From the NCBI RefSeq assembly GCF_036636695.1, contig NZ_JAVWNW010000001.1: a stretch of 64,000 nt of DNA; one strand, 5' to 3'. Both the position numbers and the translations under genes were made by a program. Below are positions 17,719 through 24,879 of the stretch, piece by piece. The stretch comes from Anaerorhabdus sp036636695. Lineage in GTDB: Bacteria; Bacillota_I; Bacilli_A; Erysipelotrichales; Erysipelotrichaceae. How positions within the stretch are numbered: the stretch's first letter is position 1; each line of letters starts with the position of its first letter. The notes under the pieces are model-generated. The model was not told the DNA's origin, ran no database searches, and saw only the letters and a program-made list of their open reading frames with translations.

Positions 17719-18522
17719 ATGAAAGATAAAAAAATAGTTGTACAATTTATGTTGTTAACATTTGGTATTGCATACTCTATTTCTGGATTACTGATTTTTT
17801 TAAGTCAATATGGATATAAGGTATATAACTGGGTTGATACATTTGAACAATTTATGATGAATGTTCCTTTTTCTCTTTATATTTTATCACCAGCCATAGC
17901 CTCTTATATTGTTTTAAAGAAGAATAATAAAATTGCAAGTCTCAAAGAGTGGCTTGAAACAGTATTTCATTTTCAAAATAGTCTATTCTCGTATTTATTT
18001 GTCATATTTGGTTTAGCTATTTATTTTATTTCTCATATCATAGTAACAAAGGATTTTAAGTTTGTTCTTCCATTTTATACTTTCTTCTTATCATTACCAG
18101 GTAATCTTATTATAGGAGGATTAGAAGAGGCGGGTTGGATGTATGTTTTACAACCCACATTAGATAAAAAATATGGATACGTTGTGGCGTGTTTATATAC
18201 TGGATTCATTTGGGCGCTATGGCATGTTCCACTGTTTTTTATACCAGGTACAAATCATGGTGATGGGCTTATAAATTTTTGGATGTTTAATATACAAATA
18301 ATGTCTTTTCGTTTTTTCATGGGGGCAATTTATAAAATATCAGGAAAAGGTTGTGTATTCATGTGTGTTCTATTTCATACAATGTTTAATGCCGTATCAC
18401 CAATTTTTGGAACAATGACAATGACTTGGCAAGGAACTATATGTGCAAATGCAGTTATTATCGTGATTTCCTTAATCACGGTTAATTTATATAACAGAAG
18501 AAAACAAAAGGTACTTTCGTAA
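17719..18522 (+). CDS. CPBP-family intramembrane metalloprotease
   Basis: Polytopic membrane protein of 267 residues with about seven helices. It shows the CAAX-protease/bacteriocin-processing (Abi) motifs: 'GGLEEAGWMYVL' (EExxxW), 'WALWHVPLF' (metal-binding His) and 'LFHTMFNAV' (HxxxN). In bacteria these proteins act in bacteriocin self-immunity or regulated membrane proteolysis. No bacteriocin precursor is visible next door, although the following gene encodes an Imm5-like protein. A -10-like TGGTACAAT lies at about 17676. Confidence 0.88.
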   Translation: MKDKKIVVQFMLLTFGIAYSISGLLIFLSQYGYKVYNWVDTFEQFMMNVPFSLYILSPAIASYIVLKKNNKIASLKEWLETVFHFQNSLFSYLFVIFGLAIYFISHIIVTKDFKFVLPFYTFFLSLPGNLIIGGLEEAGWMYVLQPTLDKKYGYVVACLYTGFIWALWHVPLFFIPGTNHGDGLINFWMFNIQIMSFRFFMGAIYKISGKGCVFMCVLFHTMFNAVSPIFGTMTMTWQGTICANAVIIVISLITVNLYNRRKQKVLS

Positions 18523-18610
18523 ATACTATTTTTATAAATTAAAGTAGCTGATGAATTTGAAAATAGCTTAGGATATCTTTTTTTTGAATTTTAGATATAG
18601 AGGAAAAATA

Positions 18611-19192
18611 ATGCTTGAAAATATTGAAGAAAAACTGAAGAAAAAAAATACAATTCTTTTTTCTAGAGAAAGTGAATGTCTACAGGAATTGATTTTTCTT
18701 ATTCAACAACAAAATCATCGAACATTAGTATTGTGGGCTTTTGAATGCATAAAAGTTCCATTGAAAACTCTTGAAAGAAAATATTCAGAAGAATTTAGAG
18801 CACAAAATGCATTTGAAATATGTCAACGATGGGCAAGAGGCGAGGAGAAAATGCCTGCAGCTAAAAGAGCAATTTTGGAGTGTCATGCAGTATGTAAAGA
18901 AATAAATGATAAAAGTGATATAGCGCTTTATCATGCAATAGGGCATGGATTATCGACAATTCATGTAGAGACACATGCAATAGGTTTACCAATCTACGAA
19001 TTATCAGCAATCGTATTTAGTCATAAAGAAGATTACGAAATAAAAGTAAAAGAGAAAATTGAATTTTATAAACGTAAAATTGATGAATGCAAAGAGAAAG
19101 TAGATCGTAGTGATTTGAAATGGGCAGGATTTTTAATGAAAGATAAGTCGAATAAAGAGAAGTTATTAGCATTAAAAGAGATAGATAATTAA
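18611..19192 (+). CDS. Putative Imm5-like immunity protein
   Basis: Helical protein of 193 residues matching the pattern of the 'putative immunity protein' (Imm5-like) family: 'LVLWAFECIKVPLKTLE', 'ICQRWARGEEKMPAAKRAILECHAVCKE', then 'ALYHAIGHGLSTIHVETHAIGLPIYEL'. Family identity is from memory of these motifs. The ATG at 18611 follows GAGGAAA (18600-18606); the TTG at 18584 is not favoured. No polymorphic toxin or secretion cassette is adjacent, so an immunity function is only a family label. The family also occurs in non-toxin contexts. Confidence 0.68.
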   Translation: MLENIEEKLKKKNTILFSRESECLQELIFLIQQQNHRTLVLWAFECIKVPLKTLERKYSEEFRAQNAFEICQRWARGEEKMPAAKRAILECHAVCKEINDKSDIALYHAIGHGLSTIHVETHAIGLPIYELSAIVFSHKEDYEIKVKEKIEFYKRKIDECKEKVDRSDLKWAGFLMKDKSNKEKLLALKEIDN

Positions 19193-19203
19193 GGAGGTAT
19201 ATA

Positions 19204-19920
19204 ATGTCAAACTATATAATGGATTTACGTAAAATTGTTGGTCATCGAGCACTACTTCAAGTTGGAGCTAGTGTAATTGTCGAAGATAAAGAAGGCAGGA
19301 TCTTACTTCAAAAAAGAAGAGACAATCATTGTTGGGGATACGCAGGTGGGTCTGTTGAACTTGATGAAGTTGTTGAAGAAGCTGCGAAGCGTGAATTATT
19401 TGAAGAAACAGGTTTGATTGCCCATAAACTTGAGTTTTTTGGTGTCTTCTCAGGGAGTCATACGCATTATATTTATCCTAATGGTGATGAAGTGTCCAAT
19501 GTTGATATTGTGTTCATATGTAGAGAATATTCAGGACAGTTAAGTATGCAAGAATCTGAGGTTGAAGATTTACAATTTTTCCGATTTGATGATTTACCTA
19601 AACAAATATCTCCTCCAATCGCAAGAGCTTTAAATCAATGGGTTGAAATTAAAAGAAAAGGAAATTCATTGAGAAATGTTAATGAACTTCTTGAAAATCT
19701 CGATAAAATAAAAACTACAGAATTAGGTAAGAAAAGAATTCTAAAAAATTTAGGTCTTAAAGTTAATGATATTATTGCATGGTGCAAAAGTGTTGTATTA
19801 AGTGCAGAAAATATAGAATCGTCAGGGAAAAATTGGTATGTCTATAAGGAAGATTATGTCATTACTATCAATGCTTCAAGTTATACAATAATTACTGCGC
19901 ATCGACAACAAATAAAATAG
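19204..19920 (+). CDS. Nudix hydrolase with C-terminal DUF3781 domain
   Basis: Two-domain protein of 238 residues. Residues 15-150 are a Nudix domain with an exact G-x5-E-x7-RELxEExGL box beginning 'GSVELDE'; it should hydrolyse a nucleoside-diphosphate-linked compound. Residues about 160-238 match DUF3781: 'TTELGKKRILKNLGL', 'WCKSVV' and the ending 'GKNWYVYKEDYVITIN' plus 'SYTIITAHR'. DUF3781 normally stands alone, so this is a fusion worth noting. GGAGG at 19193-19197 precedes the ATG. The 11-bp gap from the previous gene suggests cotranscription with the Imm5-like gene. Confidence 0.88.
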   Translation: MSNYIMDLRKIVGHRALLQVGASVIVEDKEGRILLQKRRDNHCWGYAGGSVELDEVVEEAAKRELFEETGLIAHKLEFFGVFSGSHTHYIYPNGDEVSNVDIVFICREYSGQLSMQESEVEDLQFFRFDDLPKQISPPIARALNQWVEIKRKGNSLRNVNELLENLDKIKTTELGKKRILKNLGLKVNDIIAWCKSVVLSAENIESSGKNWYVYKEDYVITINASSYTIITAHRQQIK

Positions 19921-19974
19921 TTTTAAAAAATTGAAGATATAGTATAAAATATTACTTGTTCAGAGGTGATCTAT

Positions 19975-20523
19975 ATGAGTAATATTGAAGAATTAGTAGA
20001 ATTTAATAAACGGTTTGTAGAAAATAAGGAATATGAGAAATATAAAACAACAAAATATCCAAGCAAGAAAATAGCAATTCTTTCATGCATGGATACAAGA
20101 CTTACAGAGTTATTACCAGCTGCTTTGAATATTCAAAATGGCGATGTTAAAATGATTAAAAATGCAGGGGCATTAATTAGTAGTCCACTAGGTAGTGTCA
20201 TGCGAAGTTTAATTATTGCAATTTATGAGTTAGGTGTTGAAGAGATTATGGTCATAAACCACTATGATTGTGGCATGCAAAATATTCATTCTTCATCAAT
20301 CATTGAAAAAATGCTTGAAAGAGGAATTCAGGAAAAAGATATTGAATTGATGAATTATTTAGGTATGGATATTAAAAAATGGTTGAATGGATTTGATAAT
20401 CCATGTATTTCAGTAAAAGAAACAGTCCAAAATATAAAATTGCACCCACTTATTCCTAAGGATATAAAAGTATCAGGATTTCTTATGGATCCAGATACAG
20501 GAAGATTAGATTTCATTGTGTAG
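19975..20523 (+). CDS. Beta-class carbonic anhydrase
   Basis: Interconverts CO2 and bicarbonate. In 182 residues the zinc ligands are C38 in 'SCMDTRL' and H96/C99 in 'HYDCGM', and the Asp-Arg dyad D40/R42 is present. The short compact form with 'NAGALISSPLGSVMRSL' is like the small bacterial type common in Bacillota. The ATG at 19975 has AGAGGTGA at correct spacing; the start nine bases earlier lies within that site. It is monocistronic as far as can be seen. Confidence 0.93.
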   Translation: MSNIEELVEFNKRFVENKEYEKYKTTKYPSKKIAILSCMDTRLTELLPAALNIQNGDVKMIKNAGALISSPLGSVMRSLIIAIYELGVEEIMVINHYDCGMQNIHSSSIIEKMLERGIQEKDIELMNYLGMDIKKWLNGFDNPCISVKETVQNIKLHPLIPKDIKVSGFLMDPDTGRLDFIV

Positions 20524-20536
20524 ATTACAAAAGTCA

Positions 20537-20564
20537 TTGAAATTGAAATACAGTTTGGTATAAT
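20537..20564 (+). promoter_or_regulatory. Promoter for the MATE leader
   Basis: TTGAAA (20537-20542), a 16-bp spacer and a perfect TATAAT (20559-20564). Transcription would start at about 20571 and give a leader of roughly 110 bases before the MATE start codon. Confidence 0.75.
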
Positions 20565-20578
20565 ACAAGAGTATTGAC

Positions 20579-20635
20579 GTGACCCATACGTTAATTAACG
20601 CTTTGCATAAAACATTGGAAACTATCAGAGTGTAA
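20579..20635 (+). CDS. Possible 18-codon leader peptide (attenuator)
   Basis: A GTG-initiated frame reading MTHTLINALHKTLETIRV that ends with TAA at 20633-20635, on the first bases of the terminator stem below. No clear Shine-Dalgarno precedes it and it lies only about 8 bases from the predicted transcript start, so translation is uncertain. Its placement is what one expects for ribosome-mediated attenuation of an antibiotic-efflux gene. Confidence 0.35.
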   Translation: MTHTLINALHKTLETIRV

Positions 20636-20658
20636 AAGGAACCCCGGGTTCCTTTTTT
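20634..20658 (+). terminator. Intrinsic terminator inside the MATE leader
   Basis: AAAAGGAACC (20634-20643) pairs perfectly with GGTTCCTTTT (20647-20656) around a 3-base loop and continues in T. It lies between the predicted promoter and the MATE start (20680), so full expression needs read-through. It could equally end transcripts from the carbonic anhydrase gene. Confidence 0.85.
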
Positions 20659-20679
20659 GTGTGAAATGGAGGTTTTCGT

Positions 20680-22050
20680 ATGAAAGAAAACAAAATGGGC
20701 AGTATGGAAATAAAAAAATTAGTTACTACAATGTCTATTCCAATCATCATCTCAATGTTAGTTCAAGCACTTTATAACATTGTAGATAGTATCTTTATTG
20801 CTAGGGTATCTGAATCTGCCCTTACAGCAGTATCTTTGTGTTATCCAATTCAAATGATTTTAGTTGCAGTTGCCTGTGGGACAGGGGTCGGCATAAATGC
20901 ATTATTGTCTAGAAATTTAGGACTTAAGAAACAAAAAGAGGCAAATCAAGTTGCCGTGCATGGTTTATTCTTGGCAATTGTGAATGGTCTTGTCTTTGCA
21001 TTAATTGGCTTCTTATTTTCTAAACAGTTTATTCAATTGTTTACGAATGATGCGGAGATTCTAGCAATGGGAATCAGTTATATGCAAATATGTATGATAT
21101 TTTCATTTGGAATATTTGTTCAAATTACCTATGAAAGAATTATGCAAGCTACAGGAAATCCTGGTTACAACATGGTAGTTCAAGGTGTTGGTGCATTAGT
21201 AAATATAATTCTTGATCCAATCTTTATTTTCGGTTATTTTGGTTTTCCTGCAATGGGTGTGACAGGGGCAGCAATTGCGACAGTTATAGGTCAAATCATT
21301 GCGATGCTTTTAGGTATCTTTATCACTAAACATAAAGTAAAACTTGTTCAAATTCATGTACGAGAATTCAAAATGGATTTAACTTTAATTAATAGTATTT
21401 ATAAGATTGCTATTCCTGCAATTCTTATGCAATCAATTATGAGTTTTATGACAGTATTTATGAATATGATTTTGGTTTCTTTTTCAACACTGGCGGTTTC
21501 AGTATTTAGTATTTATTTCAAACTTCAACAATTCGTATTTATGGCTGTATCAGGAATTACAAATGCGATTATTCCAATCATATCGTTTAACTATGGAGCT
21601 AGACATAAAAATCGTATATTAGAAACAATACATTTCTCATTAATATTGGCGGTAGGAATTATGTTTGTAGGTACCATTGTATTTCAACTTTTCCCAGAGC
21701 AATTACTTTATTTATTTAATGCTAGTGAAGATATGTTAATGATTGGAATACCAGCCTTGAGGATTATCAGCATCTCTTTTATCTTTGCAGGAATGTCATT
21801 AATTCTTTGTTCAGTTTTCCAAGCGTTAGATCATGGCAAAAATTCTCTAATTGTTACATTACTTCGTCAAATGATAATTTTAGTGCCTTTAACATATGTG
21901 TTGGCTCATCAATTTGATTTGAATATCTCTTGGATTTCATTTCCAATTACAGAGGGTATTTGTTGTATATTAAGTCTATATTATTTGCATAAAGTTAAAA
22001 AGGAAACAATTAATAATCTAGATAATGAAGAGGCGTTATTAAACGGATAA
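20680..22050 (+). CDS. MATE-family multidrug efflux transporter
   Basis: Cation-coupled exporter of 456 residues with 12 predicted membrane helices in two repeats of six. The N-terminal repeat begins 'STPI'-like 'TMSIPIIISMLVQALYNIVDSIFIARV' in part, with 'GTGVGINALLSRNLG' and 'ATGNPGYNMVVQGVGALVNIILDPIFIF' in part, all typical of the NorM/DinF-like group. GGAGG at 20668-20672 precedes the ATG. The upstream leader holds a terminator and a short open frame, suggesting inducible expression. Confidence 0.93.
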   Translation: MKENKMGSMEIKKLVTTMSIPIIISMLVQALYNIVDSIFIARVSESALTAVSLCYPIQMILVAVACGTGVGINALLSRNLGLKKQKEANQVAVHGLFLAIVNGLVFALIGFLFSKQFIQLFTNDAEILAMGISYMQICMIFSFGIFVQITYERIMQATGNPGYNMVVQGVGALVNIILDPIFIFGYFGFPAMGVTGAAIATVIGQIIAMLLGIFITKHKVKLVQIHVREFKMDLTLINSIYKIAIPAILMQSIMSFMTVFMNMILVSFSTLAVSVFSIYFKLQQFVFMAVSGITNAIIPIISFNYGARHKNRILETIHFSLILAVGIMFVGTIVFQLFPEQLLYLFNASEDMLMIGIPALRIISISFIFAGMSLILCSVFQALDHGKNSLIVTLLRQMIILVPLTYVLAHQFDLNISWISFPITEGICCILSLYYLHKVKKETINNLDNEEALLNG

Positions 22051-22080
22051 AAGATGGGAGATAAGTTCTCATCTTTTTTA
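22049..22080 (+). terminator. Intrinsic terminator after the MATE gene
   Basis: AAAAGATG-G-GAGA and TCTC-ATCTTTT pair with one bulged G around TAAGT, followed by TTTT. It begins at the MATE stop codon. Confidence 0.8.
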
Positions 22081-22089
22081 TAAAGAAAG

Positions 22090-22117
22090 TTGAATATTTT
22101 TGTTTATAGTGTAATAT
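22090..22117 (+). promoter_or_regulatory. Promoter of the histidine phosphatase gene
   Basis: TTGAAT (22090-22095), a 16-bp spacer and TAATAT (22112-22117), 40 bp before the start codon and just after the MATE terminator. Confidence 0.55.
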
Positions 22118-22156
22118 CAAATTAGATAAATAAAAATAGGAAGTGTTAGGTAAACT

Positions 22157-22741
22157 ATGAAAACGATATATTTGTTTCGACACACAATCCCACAAGAAAA
22201 TTCCGGATATCATAATGAAAGTATACCTATTTCAAAACAAGGTATTAGAGAAATGGAAAATTTATTATCGAAATTACATGTTGATTTTAATAATGTTCTT
22301 TGTTCACCATATTTAAGAGCGGTACAAACAGCGCAAATAATAAGTTCCAATTATTTTGTTGATGAGCGCTTGCATGAAAGAAGACTAGGTAAGGAAGAAG
22401 AACTTACTGATGATTTCTGGATTCGCCAATATTTAGACTATGATTATAAAAATATTGGTGGAGAATCACTAAATGATGTTAGAAAGAGAATGGTAGATGC
22501 AATAGACTTCTATTTGAATCGTATTGATGATAGTCAAACAATAGCGATTGTAAGTCATGCTACTGCCATATGTTCATACCTTTTGTCAAATTGTGCAATT
22601 GCTGTTACGAATACCGAACGTAAAGAAAGAAGAATTGTTTTTAATGGTAGTATTATTCTAGATGGTAAAATTAAAACACCAAGCTGTTTCAAATTGGTGT
22701 TTGATAATGAAAAATTAATTGAAGCTACATACATTGAATAG
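22157..22741 (+). CDS. Histidine phosphatase (phosphoglycerate-mutase-like) family protein
   Basis: Phosphatase of 194 residues. The catalytic 'LFRHTIPQ' (RH motif, His phospho-acceptor) is at the N-terminus and the second catalytic His lies in 'IAIVSHATAI'; 'CSPYLRAVQTAQII' is the usual substrate-loop segment. The group is broad (phosphoglycerate mutase, cobalamin-pathway and sugar phosphatases), so the substrate cannot be stated. The ATG follows AGGAAGTG. It converges on the rhodanese gene with only 6 bp between their ends. Confidence 0.88.
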   Translation: MKTIYLFRHTIPQENSGYHNESIPISKQGIREMENLLSKLHVDFNNVLCSPYLRAVQTAQIISSNYFVDERLHERRLGKEEELTDDFWIRQYLDYDYKNIGGESLNDVRKRMVDAIDFYLNRIDDSQTIAIVSHATAICSYLLSNCAIAVTNTERKERRIVFNGSIILDGKIKTPSCFKLVFDNEKLIEATYIE

Positions 22742-22747
22742 TTATTT

Positions 22748-23134
22748 TCAATTTGTAACTATGTTTTCAGTGTAAGGGTAATTATTTATTCCACCTAAAT
22801 CATAGACATCATTATATCCCATAGTGATTAGCTTATTTGCAACATTACGGCTACGATTACCACTTCGACAATAGACGATGATTGTTGTGTCTTTATTTGG
22901 AATTTGTGTCTCAATTTCTGTTTCAATATCATAATCAGGGATTAAAATAGAGCCTTGAATATGTTTTTCTTCATATTCTGCAGGAGTACGTACATCAAGT
23001 AGAACTACATCTTCAGATGTAGTCATTTTAGCTTGGGCATCCTTAGCAGAGATTGTTTTATAAGTATTTGGGGTAGTAGAGCAACCAGTGATAAATAAAA
23101 GAGTAATGATTGTAAGTTTACTTAATATTTTCAT
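22748..23134 (-). CDS. Rhodanese-domain lipoprotein
   Basis: Surface lipoprotein of 128 residues with a signal peptide ending 'ITGC' (Cys 18). One rhodanese domain follows: 'VVLLDVRTPAEYEEKHIQGSILIP' in part and the active loop 'CRSGNRS' with a nucleophilic Cys. It could carry persulfide sulfur or act as a thiosulfate or polysulfide sulfurtransferase outside the membrane. Its start overlaps the stop of the ferredoxin gene by four bases, so the two are coupled. The pairing of an extracytoplasmic rhodanese with a cytoplasmic ferredoxin is odd. Confidence 0.9.
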   Translation of the reverse strand: MKILSKLTIITLLFITGCSTTPNTYKTISAKDAQAKMTTSEDVVLLDVRTPAEYEEKHIQGSILIPDYDIETEIETQIPNKDTTIIVYCRSGNRSRNVANKLITMGYNDVYDLGGINNYPYTENIVTN

Positions 23135-23316
23135 GATTCTAAAACCAATGCTTTCTTAGGACAAAATTTTACACATTTACCACAACGAATACATTTTTCT
23201 AAATCAACAATGGGAGCATCAAAATTATTTTGACTTAAAGCATTTACTGGACAAACTCGCATAGCTGGACACTGATGATTTTTAGGGCATCGTTCATTGA
23301 TAATAACTAATTTCAT
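23131..23316 (-). CDS. Small 4Fe-4S ferredoxin-like protein
   Basis: Protein of 61 residues. The second cluster motif is classical ('CIRCGKCVKFCP'), while the first is altered ('CPKNHQCPAMRVCP' has CP/C/CP but not CxxCxxC). The protein may therefore bind one or two clusters. This pattern occurs in small electron carriers of anaerobic Bacillota. I use the ATG at 23316 because GAGGAAAA precedes it on the minus strand and the protein then begins at the ferredoxin fold; the longer frame from 23403 starts ahead of the promoter. A dyad TGTGA-N5-TCACA lies about 41 bp before the predicted transcript start. Confidence 0.85.
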   Translation of the reverse strand: MKLVIINERCPKNHQCPAMRVCPVNALSQNNFDAPIVDLEKCIRCGKCVKFCPKKALVLES

Positions 23317-23343
23317 AATGTTTTCCTCACTTTTTATATTCAT

Positions 23344-23349
23344 AGTATA
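23344..23349 (-). promoter_or_regulatory. Predicted -10 box of the ferredoxin/rhodanese operon
   Basis: TATACT on the minus strand, 28 bp before the ferredoxin start. The -35 region at 17 bp spacing is poor (CAGTGA), consistent with a promoter that needs an activator. Confidence 0.45.
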
Positions 23350-23370
23350 AATGCAACCACATGGCTTCAC

Positions 23371-23385
23371 TGTGACTTTATCACA
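23371..23385. promoter_or_regulatory. CRP/FNR- or Rex-like palindrome between ferredoxin and ldh
   Basis: TGTGA (23371-23375), CTTTA, TCACA (23381-23385): a perfect dyad with a 5-base centre. Its centre lies about 41 bp upstream of the predicted minus-strand transcript start, the class II activator position for CRP/FNR proteins. It also lies 83 bp upstream of ldh, a common Rex target. The 5-base centre differs by one from the canonical N6 of either family. Confidence 0.5.
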
Positions 23386-23467
23386 ATACCATAAAATGGG
23401 CATATTAGATTACAAATGAACATCTTTTCGTTAAACTAATAACATAGCTATGAAAGGAAGGAGTGCT

Positions 23468-24427
23468 ATGAAAAAAGATAGAAAAGTTGTATTGGTTGGA
23501 ACAGGATTTGTTGGAATGAGTATGGCATATTCATTTTTAACTTCAGGTGGAGTTGATGAATTGGTACTTATTGATGTGGATAAAGAAAAAGCGATAGGGG
23601 AAGCGATGGATTTACAACACGGCTTACCTTATGCTCGAAATAAAATGATTATAAAAGCTGGCGATTATTCAGAATGCAGTGATGCAGAAATCGTGGTAAT
23701 TACTGCAGGTACTGCCCAAAAGCCAGGACAGTCACGTCTAGATATGACTGCAATCAATGCTAAAATAATGAAATCAATAGTAAGCGAAATAATGAAATCA
23801 GGGTTTGATGGTGTACTTCTAGTTGCATCCAATCCGGTTGATTTGATGACATATGTTGCATGGAAAACATCTGGATTGCCTCAAAACAGAGTGCTAGGTT
23901 CGGGAACAATTTTGGATACTGCACGTTTACGTTATCTAATGAGTGAATATCTAAATGTATCAACCAATAATATTCATGCATATCTTATGGGTGAACATGG
24001 TGATTCAAGCTTTGTTCCTTGGACTCATGCTTATATAGGTAGTAAAAGTTTGTTAGAAATAATTGATGAAAAAGGGCATGATTTAAATGATTTAAACGAC
24101 ATTTATCATCAAGTTCAACAAGCTGCATATGAGATTATTGATCGTAAAAAAGCAACATATTATGGTATTGGTCTAGCTCTTAATCGATTGGTACTTGCAA
24201 TTTTAAATGATGAGCATATTATCATGACAGTATCTGCTTATATGGATAATGATTATGGATGGGAGAATCTTTATATTGGAGTTCCTGCAAAAATTGGTCA
24301 TGAAGGTGTTGAAGAAATTATCCACTTACCTTTGAATGAAGTAGATCAAGCCAAATTCGACAAAAGTGCAGCAACTTTAAAAACAATTCTTGAAGAAACA
24401 ATACAACCAGTAATAGTGAGTGAATAG
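23468..24427 (+). CDS. ldh: L-lactate dehydrogenase
   Basis: Reduces pyruvate to L-lactate with NADH, the main route for reoxidising NADH in fermentation. In 319 residues there is a Rossmann 'GTGFVGMSM' at the N-terminus, 'AGTAQKPGQSRLD' (Gln at the specificity position, supporting lactate rather than malate), 'SNPVDLMTYVAWKTSG', 'GSGTILDTARLR' and the catalytic His in 'GEHGDSS'. The ATG at 23468 has GGAAGGAG at 23456-23463; the ATG at 23450 would add six residues and lacks a site. It is flanked by its own terminator. Confidence 0.95.
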   Translation: MKKDRKVVLVGTGFVGMSMAYSFLTSGGVDELVLIDVDKEKAIGEAMDLQHGLPYARNKMIIKAGDYSECSDAEIVVITAGTAQKPGQSRLDMTAINAKIMKSIVSEIMKSGFDGVLLVASNPVDLMTYVAWKTSGLPQNRVLGSGTILDTARLRYLMSEYLNVSTNNIHAYLMGEHGDSSFVPWTHAYIGSKSLLEIIDEKGHDLNDLNDIYHQVQQAAYEIIDRKKATYYGIGLALNRLVLAILNDEHIIMTVSAYMDNDYGWENLYIGVPAKIGHEGVEEIIHLPLNEVDQAKFDKSAATLKTILEETIQPVIVSE

Positions 24428-24445
24428 AAATATTCACTTTTTTTA
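24419..24445 (+). terminator. Intrinsic terminator overlapping the ldh stop
   Basis: AGTGAATA (24419-24426) and TATTCACT (24431-24438) pair around GAAA and run into TTTTTTT; the stop codon is inside the hairpin. Confidence 0.85.
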
Positions 24446-24480
24446 TTGTTCACTAACTGTGTCTATTGTATAATAACAGT
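24446..24480 (+). promoter_or_regulatory. Promoter of the GntR/ABC operon, with flanking repeat
   Basis: TTGTTC (24446-24451), exactly 17 bp, then TATAAT (24469-24474). ACTGT (24456-24460) and ACAGT (24476-24480) form an inverted repeat bracketing the -10, a plausible site for autorepression by the GntR protein encoded next. Confidence 0.6.
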
Positions 24481-24492
24481 AAAGGAGGTAAT

Positions 24493-24879
24493 ATGAGATA
24501 TTTTATAGATAATAACTCAAATTTGGCAAATTACAGTCAATTAATGAACCAAATAAAAGAGAAGATTTATAACCATGAATTAAAGGAAAATGATCAATTA
24601 CCTTCAATACGACTACTAGCTAAGGAATTGCATATTGCAATTATTACCGTAAAACGTGCTTATGATGAGTTGGAAAAAGAAGGTTTTGTAGAGTCGAGAC
24701 AAGGGAAAGGCTGTTTTGTGAAAAAACAATTCTTGCCACAACTATTGGAAGATAAAAAAAATGAGTTGCAAAATGAATTGATTCAAATAATAGATGAATA
24801 TAAAAAATATGGAATTACTCAAGAAGATGTTGCAACGATTTTTAAAATTATAGAAAAGGGAGAAAATTATGGAAAATAA
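24493..24879 (+). CDS. GntR-family regulator, YtrA subfamily
   Basis: Regulator of 128 residues with a winged HTH at about 15-80 ('LPSIRLLAKELHIAIITVKRAYDELEKEGFVESRQGKGCFV' in part) and a short C-terminal helical tail instead of a ligand-binding domain, which defines the YtrA type. AAAGGAGG precedes the ATG at 24493; the in-frame upstream start at 24466 lies in the promoter. The next gene, an ABC ATPase, overlaps by 11 bp. YtrA-type proteins repress adjacent ABC transporters and are relieved by cell-wall antibiotics. Confidence 0.92.
   Translation: MRYFIDNNSNLANYSQLMNQIKEKIYNHELKENDQLPSIRLLAKELHIAIITVKRAYDELEKEGFVESRQGKGCFVKKQFLPQLLEDKKNELQNELIQIIDEYKKYGITQEDVATIFKIIEKGENYGK

Noticed and set aside
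20571..20680. MATE leader as a known riboswitch (guanidine, purine, TPP, SAM, fluoride)
   Set aside because: I looked for the conserved cores of these classes and found none; a covariance search would be needed to exclude rarer classes.
22738..22768. Hairpin ATAGTTA/TAACTAT between the phosphatase and rhodanese genes as a terminator
   Set aside because: Short AT-only stem with an 11-base loop and a weak T-run; not strong enough to list as a feature.
23317..23403. Longer ferredoxin frame starting at 23403 on the minus strand
   Set aside because: The extra N-terminus spans the predicted promoter and operator, and a good ribosome site precedes the ATG at 23316.
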